DNA of 64,000 nt from Brevibacterium mcbrellneri ATCC 49030 (GTDB taxonomy: Bacteria > Actinomycetota > Actinomycetes > Actinomycetales > Brevibacteriaceae). This document shows positions 38,486 through 47,265 of the stretch, in pieces; positions within the stretch are counted from its first letter, which is position 1; the number at the start of each line of letters is the position of its first letter. Below the pieces are notes generated by a model that had not been told where the DNA came from, did no database searches, and was given only the letters and a program-made list of their open reading frames with translations. Location: positions 1 to 64,000 of the forward strand of contig NZ_ADNU01000018.1 in the NCBI RefSeq assembly GCF_000178455.1, given 5' to 3'. The position numbers were made by a program, and so were the translations under genes.

Positions 38486-39292
38486 ATGAATACTTCATCG
38501 GTTATCACTGCTTCTGAACTCGGAAAATCCTACGGTAATACTCACGCTCTGCGCGGTGTCAGTCTGAACGTCCGCGAAGGCGAATCGCTCGCCATCATGG
38601 GGCCGTCTGGTTCGGGTAAGACCACGTTGCTTCACGCCCTGGCCGGCATGATCTCGACTGACCACGGCCGCGTCCAGTTGGGTACTACTGCCCACACGCA
38701 ACAGACCGACATCACCGCTCTCAACGAATCTGGGCGCACCCGTTTGCGTCGCGAGGTGTTCGGGTTTGTATTCCAGCAGGGCCTCTTGTTACCCGAACTC
38801 ACTGCAGTCGAAAACGTCGCCATGGCCGCCATGCTCAAAGGTGCTCAACGCCCTCAAGCCATGGCAATGGCCGGCGATTGGCTCAACCGACTGGGTCTTG
38901 CGGAACACAGTTCCAAACTGATCGGCCAGCTCTCTGGCGGTCAAGCGCAACGTGTTGCGATTGCTCGCGCTCAAGTTACCGACCCTGCTCTGGTTTTCGC
39001 GGATGAACCCACCGGTGCGCTGGACTCGCAAACCGGCGCCGAGGTCTTACACACTCTCCTTTCCACAACCACCGGCCGCGGCCGCACCTTGATTATGGTG
39101 ACGCACGACGAAAACGTTGCTGCCACGTGCACGCGAACCGTGCGCCTCCGTGACGGGCAGATTGTTTCAGACACCGCCCCACCTTCCACCTCAGCTGTCT
39201 CTCACAGCGGTCCAGCTACCACCTCGGCGCAGGTGCCCCCTCAACCACAGCACCAACCGGCTCCGACCACCTTTTGCCAGGGGCAGCCATGA
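38486..39292 (+). CDS. ABC transporter ATP-binding protein (MacB/FtsE type)
   Basis: A 268-residue ATPase. Walker A is MGPSGSGKTTLLHALAG, the Q-loop FVFQQGLLLPEL, the signature LSGGQAQRVAIARA, and Walker B ALVFADEPTGALD, followed by the TRTLIMVTHD-like switch histidine. The C-terminal ~30 residues are Pro/Thr/Gln rich. ATG at 38486 is chosen because homology begins there. It overlaps the permease gene by 4 bp (ATGA) and forms one exporter with it. The substrate is unknown. Confidence 0.9.
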   Translation: MNTSSVITASELGKSYGNTHALRGVSLNVREGESLAIMGPSGSGKTTLLHALAGMISTDHGRVQLGTTAHTQQTDITALNESGRTRLRREVFGFVFQQGLLLPELTAVENVAMAAMLKGAQRPQAMAMAGDWLNRLGLAEHSSKLIGQLSGGQAQRVAIARAQVTDPALVFADEPTGALDSQTGAEVLHTLLSTTTGRGRTLIMVTHDENVAATCTRTVRLRDGQIVSDTAPPSTSAVSHSGPATTSAQVPPQPQHQPAPTTFCQGQP

Positions 39293-40797
39293 AATTGCAG
39301 AACTCATACGCAGAGCCCGACTACCAGTACGGAGATCACGTGTACTCGCAGACAACATCAGTGACGCAACCGGCACCTAGAAACGAAGCACGATCAAACG
39401 TGGATACAAGAGAACCCGCCTCAAACCCGCCAGTCCCAACCCGCAATTCACCTTTCGCACTCACAGCCCGAGTCCTCCCAACCCTGTTCTCATTCCGCAG
39501 GTTCACACGCACCCCAACGGTGCTGATGATGCTGGCGTTTGCGGCGACCTCGGCGCTGTTGCTCACAGTGGCCGCTGGAACTTTCGCGATTTTTGCGTGG
39601 GACACCTCGGACGAAATTGTCGGTAGCTACCGCATGTTGGCCGCGTTCGCTACGACACTGCTGGTGGTGCCGGCGTTCACCCTGGGCCAGTCGGCAGCGA
39701 CTTTGGCTACGCGCAGGCAGGACGAACAGCTTTCAACGCTGGCGCTCCTGGGAGCCCCGAGGTCAACCATCGTGGCCGCGGCACTCACCGAACCGCTGGT
39801 GGCAGCGACTGTGGGCGCGTTGGCTGGAGTTGTGGGCTACTTTGCGCTCGCCCTTCCGGTCAGTCTGGTGCAGTTGCGCGGCGAACCCTTGGGGTACGGC
39901 AACATGATTCTGCCGTGGTGGATGATCTTGGCGACTGTTGTTGCTCTTGTTGCCGTCAGCACGGTGGCAGCTCTGATGGGACTGCGCAAGGTGGTCGTCT
40001 CGCCTCTGGGCGTGCGTACTAAGGCACTGTCATCGTCGTTCCCGTGGGGTCGGATTGTTGCCTGTGTTGTGCTCCTGATGTGCGTGGCCGTTGGAATGGC
40101 TGTGTCGCGGATGGGTGGTGGTATGGCCATTGTGTTGACCGGGTTCTTAGGCATGGTGCTTACTGGTCTGCTGGTGGTCGACGTTCTGGGCGTGCTGGTG
40201 GTTCGCCTGGTGGCACGTATCCGCCGAGGTAGTAAAAACGTCCACGTCATGGTGGCTTCCCGTTTGGTGAGTGCGATGCCTAAGTCGTACTGGCGACGAG
40301 TTTCCGGTCTAGCTTTAACCTCGTTCATTGCCACGTTCTGCGGAACTGGGGTTTCGCTGATGCAGTCAATCAAGACGACTGTGGGGAACAATAACCTCAC
40401 TCGCGAAGACAGCCTGCTGCTGACAGACATGTTTACGGGAATTCTTCTCACCCTGGGAATCGCGTTCGTGTTCATCACGGTGTCCGCGGTGATTAACCAG
40501 GCGGCCGATATTTATGACCGTGCAAGCACTTTCCAGGAACTCAATGCGGCAGGAATGGACAACGGGACCATCCGGAAAATTTCCGTGGCATCGGTGATGT
40601 TGCCGGTTGTGTGGATTAGCGCTATCTCCGCTGGCCTGGGCTTGTTCTTGGTGCTTCCATTTGCTGGGGCGGCGGTAGTTTTGTCGCCGTATTCGTTCCT
40701 CACAATCATCAGCATGGTGCTTGTGGGAGCCCTTGTTGTGCGCGCGGGCTTGGCCGTTACAAACCCGCTTATTGCGAAAGTTATTGCCCGTTCCTGA
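39289..40797 (+). CDS. ABC transporter permease (FtsX/MacB-like)
   Basis: A 502-residue permease with an N-terminal hydrophilic stretch and about eight to ten helices in two FtsX-like halves, e.g. TPTVLMMLAFAATSALLLTV and LALTSFIATFCGTGVSLMQ. The motif LATRRQDEQLSTLALLGAPRS, typical of this family, occurs before the second helix, and a similar block (ASTFQELNAAGMDNGTIRKI) recurs in the second half. ATG start overlapping the ATPase stop, with AGGGGC upstream. Partner of the preceding ATPase. Confidence 0.88.
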   Translation: MKLQNSYAEPDYQYGDHVYSQTTSVTQPAPRNEARSNVDTREPASNPPVPTRNSPFALTARVLPTLFSFRRFTRTPTVLMMLAFAATSALLLTVAAGTFAIFAWDTSDEIVGSYRMLAAFATTLLVVPAFTLGQSAATLATRRQDEQLSTLALLGAPRSTIVAAALTEPLVAATVGALAGVVGYFALALPVSLVQLRGEPLGYGNMILPWWMILATVVALVAVSTVAALMGLRKVVVSPLGVRTKALSSSFPWGRIVACVVLLMCVAVGMAVSRMGGGMAIVLTGFLGMVLTGLLVVDVLGVLVVRLVARIRRGSKNVHVMVASRLVSAMPKSYWRRVSGLALTSFIATFCGTGVSLMQSIKTTVGNNNLTREDSLLLTDMFTGILLTLGIAFVFITVSAVINQAADIYDRASTFQELNAAGMDNGTIRKISVASVMLPVVWISAISAGLGLFLVLPFAGAAVVLSPYSFLTIISMVLVGALVVRAGLAVTNPLIAKVIARS

Positions 40798-40848
40798 CCT
40801 TCCCGAGGTCGGCTACGATGAGTAGGCAATCGGCAGAAAGGTGAGAGC

Positions 40849-42225
40849 GTGGGTTCGCAGCAGGGTAACGAATGGTCCGGGGACAACTGGCAACGAGCTG
40901 AATCGGGTGTACGCACCCCGCCTCAGGATTTGGATGCGGAAACCAGTGTTTTGGGTTCCATGATGTTGTCCAAGGACGCCATTGCTGACGTTGTTGAAAA
41001 CCTGCGCGGTGAAGACTTTTACAAGCCGGCTCACGAAACAATCTACGACGTGATTTTGGACTTGTATGCGTCTGGTGAACCCGCTGACGCGGTGACCGTG
41101 TCGAACGCTTTGTCGAAGTCCGGTGACCTCGCTCGGATCGGAGGGGCAGCGTACCTTCACACACTGATCCAGTCGGTTCCCACCTCGGCGAACGCCATCT
41201 TTTACGCCGAAATTGTGCGGGAACTTGCCCTTCTCCGCCGCCTAGTGACAGCGGGCACCCGCATTGTGCAGATGGGGTACGACGCGCAGGGTGACACGGA
41301 CGACCTCATCAACCGCGCACAGTCCGAGATTTACCAGGTGACCGAACGCCGTTCCAGCGAAGACTATGTGCGGCTGTCAGAAGTGTTGCAACCAACGGTC
41401 GAAGAGATCGAACGCTCCGGGTCGCACGACGGCGATACGGCAGGTGTGCCCACCGGGTTCTTCGAATTCGACGAACTGACCAACGGTTTACACCCCGGCC
41501 AGATGATCGTGATTGCAGCGCGTCCCGGTGTGGGTAAATCCACCTTGGCGCTGGACTTTGCGCGGTCAGCAGCCATTGACCACGGGCAGACCACAGTGAT
41601 CTTTTCGCTGGAAATGGGGCGCCTTGAGTTGACCACGCGTTTGTTGTCAGCCGAATCGGGTATTCCGTTGCAGAAGTTGCGCCAAGGGAAGCTCGATGAT
41701 GAGCGTGGTGACTGGACCACGCTGGCCAACACCATGGGCAAGATCAATGACGCGCCTCTGTTCATCGATGATTCGCCCAATATGGCGCTGACTGAGATAC
41801 GTGCTAAGTGCCGTCGTCTTAAACAGCAACACGATCTGAAGATGGTCGTCATTGACTACCTGCAGCTGATGACTTCCGGTAAACGGGTTGAGTCACGCCA
41901 GCAGGAAGTTTCCGAGTTTTCGCGTTCGCTCAAGCTTCTGGCAAAAGAACTCGAAGTGCCTGTGATTGCCCTGTCGCAGTTGAATCGTTCGTCCGAGCAG
42001 CGTAATGACAAGCGCCCCATGGTGTCCGACCTGCGTGAGTCCGGTTCGATTGAACAGGACGCGGATATGGTGTTGCTGATTCACCGTGAAGACATGTATG
42101 ACAAGGAATCCCCGCACGCGGGTGAAGCGATCATTATGGTGGCAAAGCACCGTAACGGACCTACGGGCGAAATCACCGTGGCGTTCCAGGGAGCGCGTTC
42201 GCGGTTTGCGAATATGCCTAGGTAG
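40849..42225 (+). CDS. dnaB: Replicative DNA helicase DnaB
   Basis: A 458-residue replicative helicase. The N-terminal collar domain reads PPQDLDAETSVLGSMMLSKDAI. The RecA-like motor has Walker A AARPGVGKSTLALDFARS, then VVIDYLQLM and ALSQLNRSSEQR. There is no intein insertion at the P-loop, unlike several mycobacterial DnaB genes. GTG start with AAAGGTGAG upstream. Its expected loader DciA is encoded at 7.0-7.6 kb. Confidence 0.97.
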   Translation: MGSQQGNEWSGDNWQRAESGVRTPPQDLDAETSVLGSMMLSKDAIADVVENLRGEDFYKPAHETIYDVILDLYASGEPADAVTVSNALSKSGDLARIGGAAYLHTLIQSVPTSANAIFYAEIVRELALLRRLVTAGTRIVQMGYDAQGDTDDLINRAQSEIYQVTERRSSEDYVRLSEVLQPTVEEIERSGSHDGDTAGVPTGFFEFDELTNGLHPGQMIVIAARPGVGKSTLALDFARSAAIDHGQTTVIFSLEMGRLELTTRLLSAESGIPLQKLRQGKLDDERGDWTTLANTMGKINDAPLFIDDSPNMALTEIRAKCRRLKQQHDLKMVVIDYLQLMTSGKRVESRQQEVSEFSRSLKLLAKELEVPVIALSQLNRSSEQRNDKRPMVSDLRESGSIEQDADMVLLIHREDMYDKESPHAGEAIIMVAKHRNGPTGEITVAFQGARSRFANMPR

Positions 42226-42236
42226 AGGCTTCGAAA

Positions 42237-42266
42237 ACTGTGTCAGACCCTGGACGTACTGTGTCA
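42237..42266. repeat. Operator-like direct repeats upstream of the 62-aa gene
   Basis: ACTGTGTCA occurs at 42237-42245 and 42258-42266, a 21-bp period (two helical turns), 23 bp upstream of the next start codon. It looks like a binding site for a dimeric regulator. Confidence 0.6.
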
Positions 42267-42288
42267 TAGTAGAAAAGAGGGGAGAGTC

Positions 42289-42477
42289 ATGGGATCAGTA
42301 GTTTTCGAATCACTGTCCAAAGAGGAGCTTGAGGATGAGCTTGTGTGGCTTAAGGACCGATTAGGCATGCCGCTAGATGTTGCCAAAGCGATGGCTCAGG
42401 CTCATGTCTTGGAAGCCGACAAGTTCCGGATCCTTTGCAGAATCGAAGACTTGCAGTGGCTTCGATCGATGAATTAG
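42289..42477 (+). CDS. Uncharacterised 62-residue protein, first gene of a two-gene cassette
   Basis: MGSVVFESLSKEELEDELVW... is an acidic, helical small protein with no membrane helix. ATG start with a strong AGGGGAGAG site. The following gene starts inside its 3' end (43-bp overlap), so the two are translated together. I do not recognise the family. The small, charged first protein followed by an overlapping larger partner and operator-like repeats upstream resembles a toxin-antitoxin or small regulatory pair, but no toxin fold is evident. Confidence 0.6.
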   Translation: MGSVVFESLSKEELEDELVWLKDRLGMPLDVAKAMAQAHVLEADKFRILCRIEDLQWLRSMN

Positions 42478-42779
42478 AAAAAGTCCCTAAGGAATTTGCC
42501 GGACAACTTGCACGTAGTCTCTCAGCATTTGCTGACTCAAATGTTGAACTACGCGCAATTACGTACGAAGAAACACAGAAGTGTGTTGTCACGAACCGTG
42601 GCAAAGGGGTGAGCGTCAAAGCTAAGCGGGGTGCGTCGCTTACGTTGACCGTACGCTATAAGTGTTCGTGGGACAGCGAGAGTTCGTATTTGAAGGTTCT
42701 GAAGTCCTCTGTAGCAGTAGTAGCGGGGCCGGGCGCAGAGTCAGATCCGCTTTTCCGCTACGAGGTGGTTGCACTATGA
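42435..42779 (+). CDS. Uncharacterised 114-residue protein, second gene of a two-gene cassette
   Basis: The N-terminus has an EKVPKEFAGQLARSLSAFAD helix. The rest looks beta-rich (GASLTLTVRYKCSWDSESSYL, then SDPLFRYEVVAL). TTG start at 42435 with CCGGATCC upstream; GTG at 42456 is an alternative. The frame runs well past the first gene and is not antisense to anything, so it is probably real. No family is recognised. Its stop overlaps an ATG (ATGA) of a further frame that runs into the DUF2306 gene on the other strand. Confidence 0.55.
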   Translation: MQNRRLAVASIDELEKVPKEFAGQLARSLSAFADSNVELRAITYEETQKCVVTNRGKGVSVKAKRGASLTLTVRYKCSWDSESSYLKVLKSSVAVVAGPGAESDPLFRYEVVAL

Positions 42780-42829
42780 GTGCGGTGTACAAAGACGTGC
42801 GGTGCCAGGCCGAGATGACGACCTACCTG

Positions 42830-43369
42830 CTATGTGGCAAGACCACGTCGACGCGTTATGCGAGGCTTGAACAGCGTCAGAACGTAGAGCACCCAAGCTG
42901 TAGCAAGAACCACAAGTACCATGATCACAGACCACAAAAGAACCGGATTCTGGACCGCGAGCACGGGAATAAATCGGCCCGGAACGAACGCGGCGAACAC
43001 GCCAGCGATCAGCGCGCCTAAGTAGCCTCCCACCATGTTCCCCACGTGTGCCGTTACCCGGTTACGACGAATGCTTATCACGCCCAGAGTTGTTGTGATG
43101 AAGGTTAAGATCGCGAGTGCATGGAAAATTGTGAAGCCACCTGAGATGGTGTAGATGAACATGCCGGAAACGCACGTGGCGTACATAGCTACAACCCATG
43201 AGCGCCCCAACGCTTTGTGCTTAGAGTCTTTTTTCTTGCGCAGCACGTTGACGGGACCGATGAGAACAACAAGGGAAGCCGCGATGGCATGAATCGTGAT
43301 GACGGTATGAGTGAAACCGGGGTGGACCGTGACCGTGGCCAGAGTGAGCCCGGCGAAGATGCTGTTCAT
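42830..43369 (-). CDS. DUF2306 membrane protein
   Basis: A 179-residue protein with about five helices (VTIHAIAASLVVLIGPVNVLRKK, FHALAILTFITTTLGVISI, VGGYLGALIAGVFAAFVPG). The arrangement of the HxxxGR segment (KHKALGRSWVVAM) and histidines in helices fits the DUF2306 family, whose function is not established. ATG start. It is divergent from a MerR-type regulator across an 83-bp gap, which suggests the regulator controls it. Confidence 0.75.
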   Translation of the reverse strand: MNSIFAGLTLATVTVHPGFTHTVITIHAIAASLVVLIGPVNVLRKKKDSKHKALGRSWVVAMYATCVSGMFIYTISGGFTIFHALAILTFITTTLGVISIRRNRVTAHVGNMVGGYLGALIAGVFAAFVPGRFIPVLAVQNPVLLWSVIMVLVVLATAWVLYVLTLFKPRITRRRGLAT

Positions 43370-43387
43370 GGTTATAAGATAATTGCA

Positions 43388-43434
43388 CTATCCAACTGGT
43401 GCCAACGTAGATAGTCGAGCCAACTTCTACTATC
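43388..43434. promoter_or_regulatory. Repeated ACTATC motif in the DUF2306/merR gap
   Basis: ACTATC occurs at 43388-43393 and 43429-43434, and inverted (GATAGT) at 43410-43415. The last two form an inverted repeat with a 13-bp spacer, a plausible MerR operator overlapping the two divergent promoters. Confidence 0.4.
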
Positions 43435-43452
43435 TGATTGAGAGCGTGACAA

Positions 43453-44061
43453 TTGAAACTCGCCGAACTCTCCACCCGTAGCGGAGTCAGTATCGCCACG
43501 ATCAAATACTGGATCCGGGCCGGGATTTTGCCTGCGGGGGTTAAACGCAACGCGACCACAGCCGACTACACAGACCGACACCTCGCACGCCTGAATCTCA
43601 TTCACTTGCTACGCGACGACCTCGACACCCCGATTGATGAAATCCGAGAGCTCACCCACCTCATAGACACGCACGCTCCCAACACCCGCATCATGGAAAA
43701 GAGTCAGTGCTTAGCGCTGCGGCTGACACATCCGCCACAGAATCAAGACTCGTCAGAGCACCAACGCGTGCGCGCCATTAGCGAACAGCTGGGCTGGCCC
43801 GATGTGCCCTCTTGGGCGCGGGAGGAACTGGTGGTGGTCTTACGTAGGCTCGGTGATAAGGGACTAAACGTTGACAACGACTACCTGCTGGAGCACGCGC
43901 GTGCGTTTGCGAAAGTCGCGTCACACAACGTTGGCTACGCCTTGACGGCCCGCGAACCGGACGAACTGGCTATTCAGGTCATCCGCGGAGTGCGCTTGAG
44001 CCGTGACCTCGAAAACGCTATCAGCGCGCTCGCCCACACCTCTCACAGCCTAAGTCGCTAG
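43453..44061 (+). CDS. MerR-family transcriptional regulator
   Basis: A 202-residue regulator. The N-terminal winged helix reads MKLAELSTRSGVSIATIKYWIRAGIL, the MerR helix-turn-helix, followed by DRHLARLNLIHLLRDDLDTPI. The ~120-residue C-terminal part is a helical effector domain with no cysteine metal-binding motif. TTG start with GAGAGCGTGACA upstream. It probably regulates the divergent DUF2306 gene and itself. Confidence 0.88.
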   Translation: MKLAELSTRSGVSIATIKYWIRAGILPAGVKRNATTADYTDRHLARLNLIHLLRDDLDTPIDEIRELTHLIDTHAPNTRIMEKSQCLALRLTHPPQNQDSSEHQRVRAISEQLGWPDVPSWAREELVVVLRRLGDKGLNVDNDYLLEHARAFAKVASHNVGYALTAREPDELAIQVIRGVRLSRDLENAISALAHTSHSLSR

Positions 44062-44082
44062 CTCGCTCGGCCTACAAAAACC

Positions 44083-44688
44083 CTACAGTTCGCGTGACAA
44101 CCGGTGTACCAGCATGTCTAAAGCAACCAGGTTGTGACCACCGTCAGGAATGATGAGATCGGCGTTGCGTTTTGAGGTTTCAACATAGAGTTCGTGCATG
44201 GGCTTCACAGTTTCCAAATACTGTTTTTCCACCGACTCAATCGACCGGCCACGCTCCAACACGTCACGTTTAATCCGGCGCAGAATGCGCACATCAGCAT
44301 CCGCATCCACAAACAATTTGATATCTAAAAGGGAACACAAACGCGGTTCGTGTAACAGCAAGATCCCCTCGACCAGAATCACACTTTCTGGCTGAATATC
44401 CACGGTTTCATCTGTGCGGTTGTGAATGCTGAAGTCATACACCGGCCCTTGCACCGGGCGCATCGCCTTCAAATCCTCAATGTGCTCAGCCATGAGATCA
44501 ATATCAAAAGCGTCAGGTGAGTCGTAATTGACGCGTGTGCGCTCCTCAAACGTCAAATGATCCTGGCGTTTGTAATAGTTGTCTTGATAAATCACCGTGG
44601 TGCGCCCAGCAAATTTCTCCGCCAAAGCCTGCGTCAGCGTGGTCTTCCCACTGCCGGTTCCACCAGCAATTCCAATGACGATAGGCAC
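44083..44688 (-). CDS. udk: Uridine kinase
   Basis: A 201-residue P-loop kinase that phosphorylates uridine or cytidine for pyrimidine salvage. The P-loop is GIAGGTGSGKTTLTQAL, followed by IYQDNYYKRQDHL and the YDSPDAFD substrate motif, then VILVEGILLL. GTG start with GAGGAG upstream. Length is slightly below the usual 205-215 but all motifs are present. Stands alone. Confidence 0.95.
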   Translation of the reverse strand: MPIVIGIAGGTGSGKTTLTQALAEKFAGRTTVIYQDNYYKRQDHLTFEERTRVNYDSPDAFDIDLMAEHIEDLKAMRPVQGPVYDFSIHNRTDETVDIQPESVILVEGILLLHEPRLCSLLDIKLFVDADADVRILRRIKRDVLERGRSIESVEKQYLETVKPMHELYVETSKRNADLIIPDGGHNLVALDMLVHRLSREL

Positions 44689-44853
44689 ACCCGCTCCTCA
44701 CCCTGCAAACGCATTTAACTGCAACCAATCTACTGCACTACACTAAATGCTCCACGCGAAAAGCAGTGCCAAATTCGATCACCTAACCGTCACCCAACAG
44801 CCAGTCACAGGGCCACAAGTCAATTGCCCACTTCTAACCCTCCAAAGGAACCC

Positions 44854-45681
44854 ATGGATCTTCCCAGCGCACAGCTTGTCCTCCTCCTCGCTGACCTCGT
44901 AGGCGTGTTCTTTTTCGCTCTTTCCGGAGCGGTCACAGCAGCACGCAAAAACTACGACATCACGGGAAGTTTCATGCTGTGTCTGCTGGTGAGCCTGGGC
45001 GGCGGAATCACCCGTGACCTCATGCTCAACGAAGTCCCCGCCTCCCTCCAGCAACCCATCTACTTGCTACCCCCGGCAATCGCCACCGTCCTCGTGTACC
45101 TCATCGGTACACCTGCCCTCCGCACCCGCCGGTCCATCATCTTCTTCGACGCCTGCGGGCTGGGCCTTTTCGCGGTGTCCGGCACGATCATTGCACTCAC
45201 CCACGACCTCCACATAGTCTCCGCAGTGTTCTTAGGAATCGTCACCGGAACCGGAGGAGGACTTCTCCGTGACGTCGTCGCCAACCAGAACCCTGCCCTG
45301 TTCAAAGCCTCCGACCTCTACCTCACCCCAGCGTTTATTGGTGCACTCCTCACCGCGATTCTGTACTCCAATGGAATCTGGTCCTACTGGATCATGTTCG
45401 GCACCATTGTCCTCGTTGTCACCGTGCGCCTTCTGGCCATCTACTTCCGCTGGCAACTCCCATCAACTGTCCGCGGCTGGACATATCCACGGTTAACTGA
45501 AAAAGCCCGCCGCCTGCGTGAACTCACGCGCTTACGGCGCGCAGGCAGCCACGCCCGAGGTCGTTCCACTCAGCAACACCTCCCACCCTCGCAGGTTGAG
45601 GGCGACGACGAGGCCGGACCAGCAGACCCAACTGGTTCAGAAAACTCCGGACCTGCAGACCCAACCGGCCCAGTAACGTAG
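44854..45681 (+). CDS. UPF0126 (YicG/TRIC-like) membrane protein
   Basis: A 275-residue protein with two copies of the UPF0126 three-helix unit. The glycine-rich motifs are SLGGGITRDLML in the first repeat and GTGGGLLRDVVANQNP in the second. Relatives are TRIC-like channels; some have been implicated in glycine transport. ATG at 44854 is preceded by AAAGGAACCC. The C-terminal tail is Pro/Gly rich with the near-repeat GPADPTG twice. Its stop lies in the promoter of the next gene. Confidence 0.85.
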   Translation: MDLPSAQLVLLLADLVGVFFFALSGAVTAARKNYDITGSFMLCLLVSLGGGITRDLMLNEVPASLQQPIYLLPPAIATVLVYLIGTPALRTRRSIIFFDACGLGLFAVSGTIIALTHDLHIVSAVFLGIVTGTGGGLLRDVVANQNPALFKASDLYLTPAFIGALLTAILYSNGIWSYWIMFGTIVLVVTVRLLAIYFRWQLPSTVRGWTYPRLTEKARRLRELTRLRRAGSHARGRSTQQHLPPSQVEGDDEAGPADPTGSENSGPADPTGPVT

Positions 45682-45690
45682 TCTTGTTAT

Positions 45691-46764
45691 ATGAGCAGGT
45701 CACTTCGCACACTCACAGATGACGAAATTCGTGTGCTCGTCAGCGACAACTTTGGCCTCGATGTTCAGATGGACCAGTTCTTGTCCGGTGAAATTGCGAT
45801 CAACGCCCGCGTGACCGCCCAAGATTCGGCCTATGTGTTCAAGGCCGAATACCCTTCACGCACCATGACCCCCGAATACGCCGACTGGCTCAGCACCGCC
45901 CACCAAGCGGCATATGAATCAAACGTGCCGGTTGCACGGCAAATCCCGGCCATAAACCCTTTCCAGGCCACTTCAGGAAAATCTTCCGGGTTCGTTTCAG
46001 TCGCCCACATCGATGACGAACCGGTGATTGTGCGCCTGCAAAGCTTCCTCACCGGTACTGAAGCGTCCACGGCTGAACTCACCGATGACTACCCAAGCCA
46101 GGTTGGCACCCTCGCCGGACACGTGGCCACCGCATTGGCAAACGTGTCCCCGGACCGTGACATGATCCTGCACCCGTGGGCGTTTGAATCCACAGGCGTG
46201 AACGTCAAGTTCGCATCTGAGCGACTCCAAACCTGGGAGGCATCCGGGCACGTTCCCGCTGACATCGGCCCGTCGCTCACCCGGGTGCTGGCGTTCTCAC
46301 GCCACATCGCCCACGAATTTGAAACCACCGTCAAACCTCTCCTCGACGACTTCCCCCAGCAGGTCCTCCACCAAGACATCAACGACCAGAACGTGCTGGT
46401 CAGTGACGGAAAGATCACCGGTCTGTTGGACTTTGGGGACTGCCGGGTTGCCGCCCGCATGGCCGAGGTGGCAATCGCCTCCTCCTACGTACTCACTATC
46501 CGTGGAGGCAGGAGCGGGGAACCACCTCGGGACGTTATTTCCCGCGTAGCGGACGCCTACCAAGATGCCACCCAGGGCACCGACCAGCACTTGACCAGCA
46601 CGGAGCTTGACGCGCTCGAAACTGCTGCAATCACCCGCCTGTGTTTGGGTGCGTGCACGTGGGCGGCCCGCGTGCTGACGACCCGGCCTCAAGAACCCGC
46701 ACACGCATATGGCCAGAAGCGCTTGGCTCGCACGTGGCCGGTCATCGAACAACTGGCACAGTGA
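45691..46764 (+). CDS. APH-family phosphotransferase
   Basis: A 357-residue kinase-like protein of the aminoglycoside-phosphotransferase fold. The catalytic loop is VLHQDINDQNVLV and the metal-binding motif is GLLDFGDC, so it should be active. The overall pattern is closest to the group with homoserine and hydroxylysine kinases; no antibiotic is implied. The ATG lies 6 bp after TAGTCT (45679-45684), a -10-like element, so the mRNA may be leaderless. A Rieske lipoprotein gene follows after 32 bp. Confidence 0.8.
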   Translation: MSRSLRTLTDDEIRVLVSDNFGLDVQMDQFLSGEIAINARVTAQDSAYVFKAEYPSRTMTPEYADWLSTAHQAAYESNVPVARQIPAINPFQATSGKSSGFVSVAHIDDEPVIVRLQSFLTGTEASTAELTDDYPSQVGTLAGHVATALANVSPDRDMILHPWAFESTGVNVKFASERLQTWEASGHVPADIGPSLTRVLAFSRHIAHEFETTVKPLLDDFPQQVLHQDINDQNVLVSDGKITGLLDFGDCRVAARMAEVAIASSYVLTIRGGRSGEPPRDVISRVADAYQDATQGTDQHLTSTELDALETAAITRLCLGACTWAARVLTTRPQEPAHAYGQKRLARTWPVIEQLAQ

Positions 46765-46796
46765 AACACCAGGCTCAGCGAACAGAGAGGAACAGC

Positions 46797-47207
46797 ATGA
46801 ATCAGCACAGTCGCCGTCAAGTTTTCAAAGCAACAGGTGGCGTCGCCGCAACCGTTGCGGTCGCCGGTGGGCTTTCGGCGTGCGTCAACGATTCCTCGAA
46901 CACCGAGGACGCTGAACCGGAAACCGTCGCAAAAGACAAAGTGCCGGTAGGTTCAGGTGTTGTCGCCGGAAGCTACGTGGTGGTTCAGCCAACCAAGGGA
47001 GACTTCAAGGCATACACTGCGGTGTGCCCGCACCAAGGGTGCCTGGTGCGGACCATCACGGAAGAAGAAATCGTGTGCCCGTGCCACTCATCTGGCTTCT
47101 CAACCCAAGACGGGGCCAAACTGTATGGACCCGCGAATGATGGACTGAAGAAAGCCAAAGTCGCAGACAACGGCGACTCTTTACAAGTGGGGCCGCTGGA
47201 AGGCTAA
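46797..47207 (+). CDS. Rieske [2Fe-2S] Tat lipoprotein
   Basis: A 136-residue protein. The N-terminus has a Tat motif (SRRQVFKATGG), a hydrophobic stretch and a lipobox (GLSAC), so it should be exported folded and lipid-anchored. The cluster-binding motifs CPHQGC and CPCHSSGF provide two Cys and two His. The small Rieske domain resembles those of QcrA-type or arsenite-oxidase small subunits, but there is no partner gene nearby. ATG start with GAGAGGAACAGC upstream. Confidence 0.9.
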   Translation: MNQHSRRQVFKATGGVAATVAVAGGLSACVNDSSNTEDAEPETVAKDKVPVGSGVVAGSYVVVQPTKGDFKAYTAVCPHQGCLVRTITEEEIVCPCHSSGFSTQDGAKLYGPANDGLKKAKVADNGDSLQVGPLEG

Positions 47208-47265
47208 GCCGCTCCAGAGCTAGAACAGCCCCGGCACAAGAAGCCCCAGCTAAGAGCAGCCCCCG

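Noticed and set aside
40849-42225. Intein in dnaB.
   Set aside because: The P-loop and downstream motifs are continuous and the protein has standard length.
42776-43021. A possible third gene starting ATGA on the stop of the 114-residue protein.
   Set aside because: Most of it is antisense to the DUF2306 gene and the peptide looks random. It may be a cut-off remnant, so it is noted only in the cassette finding.
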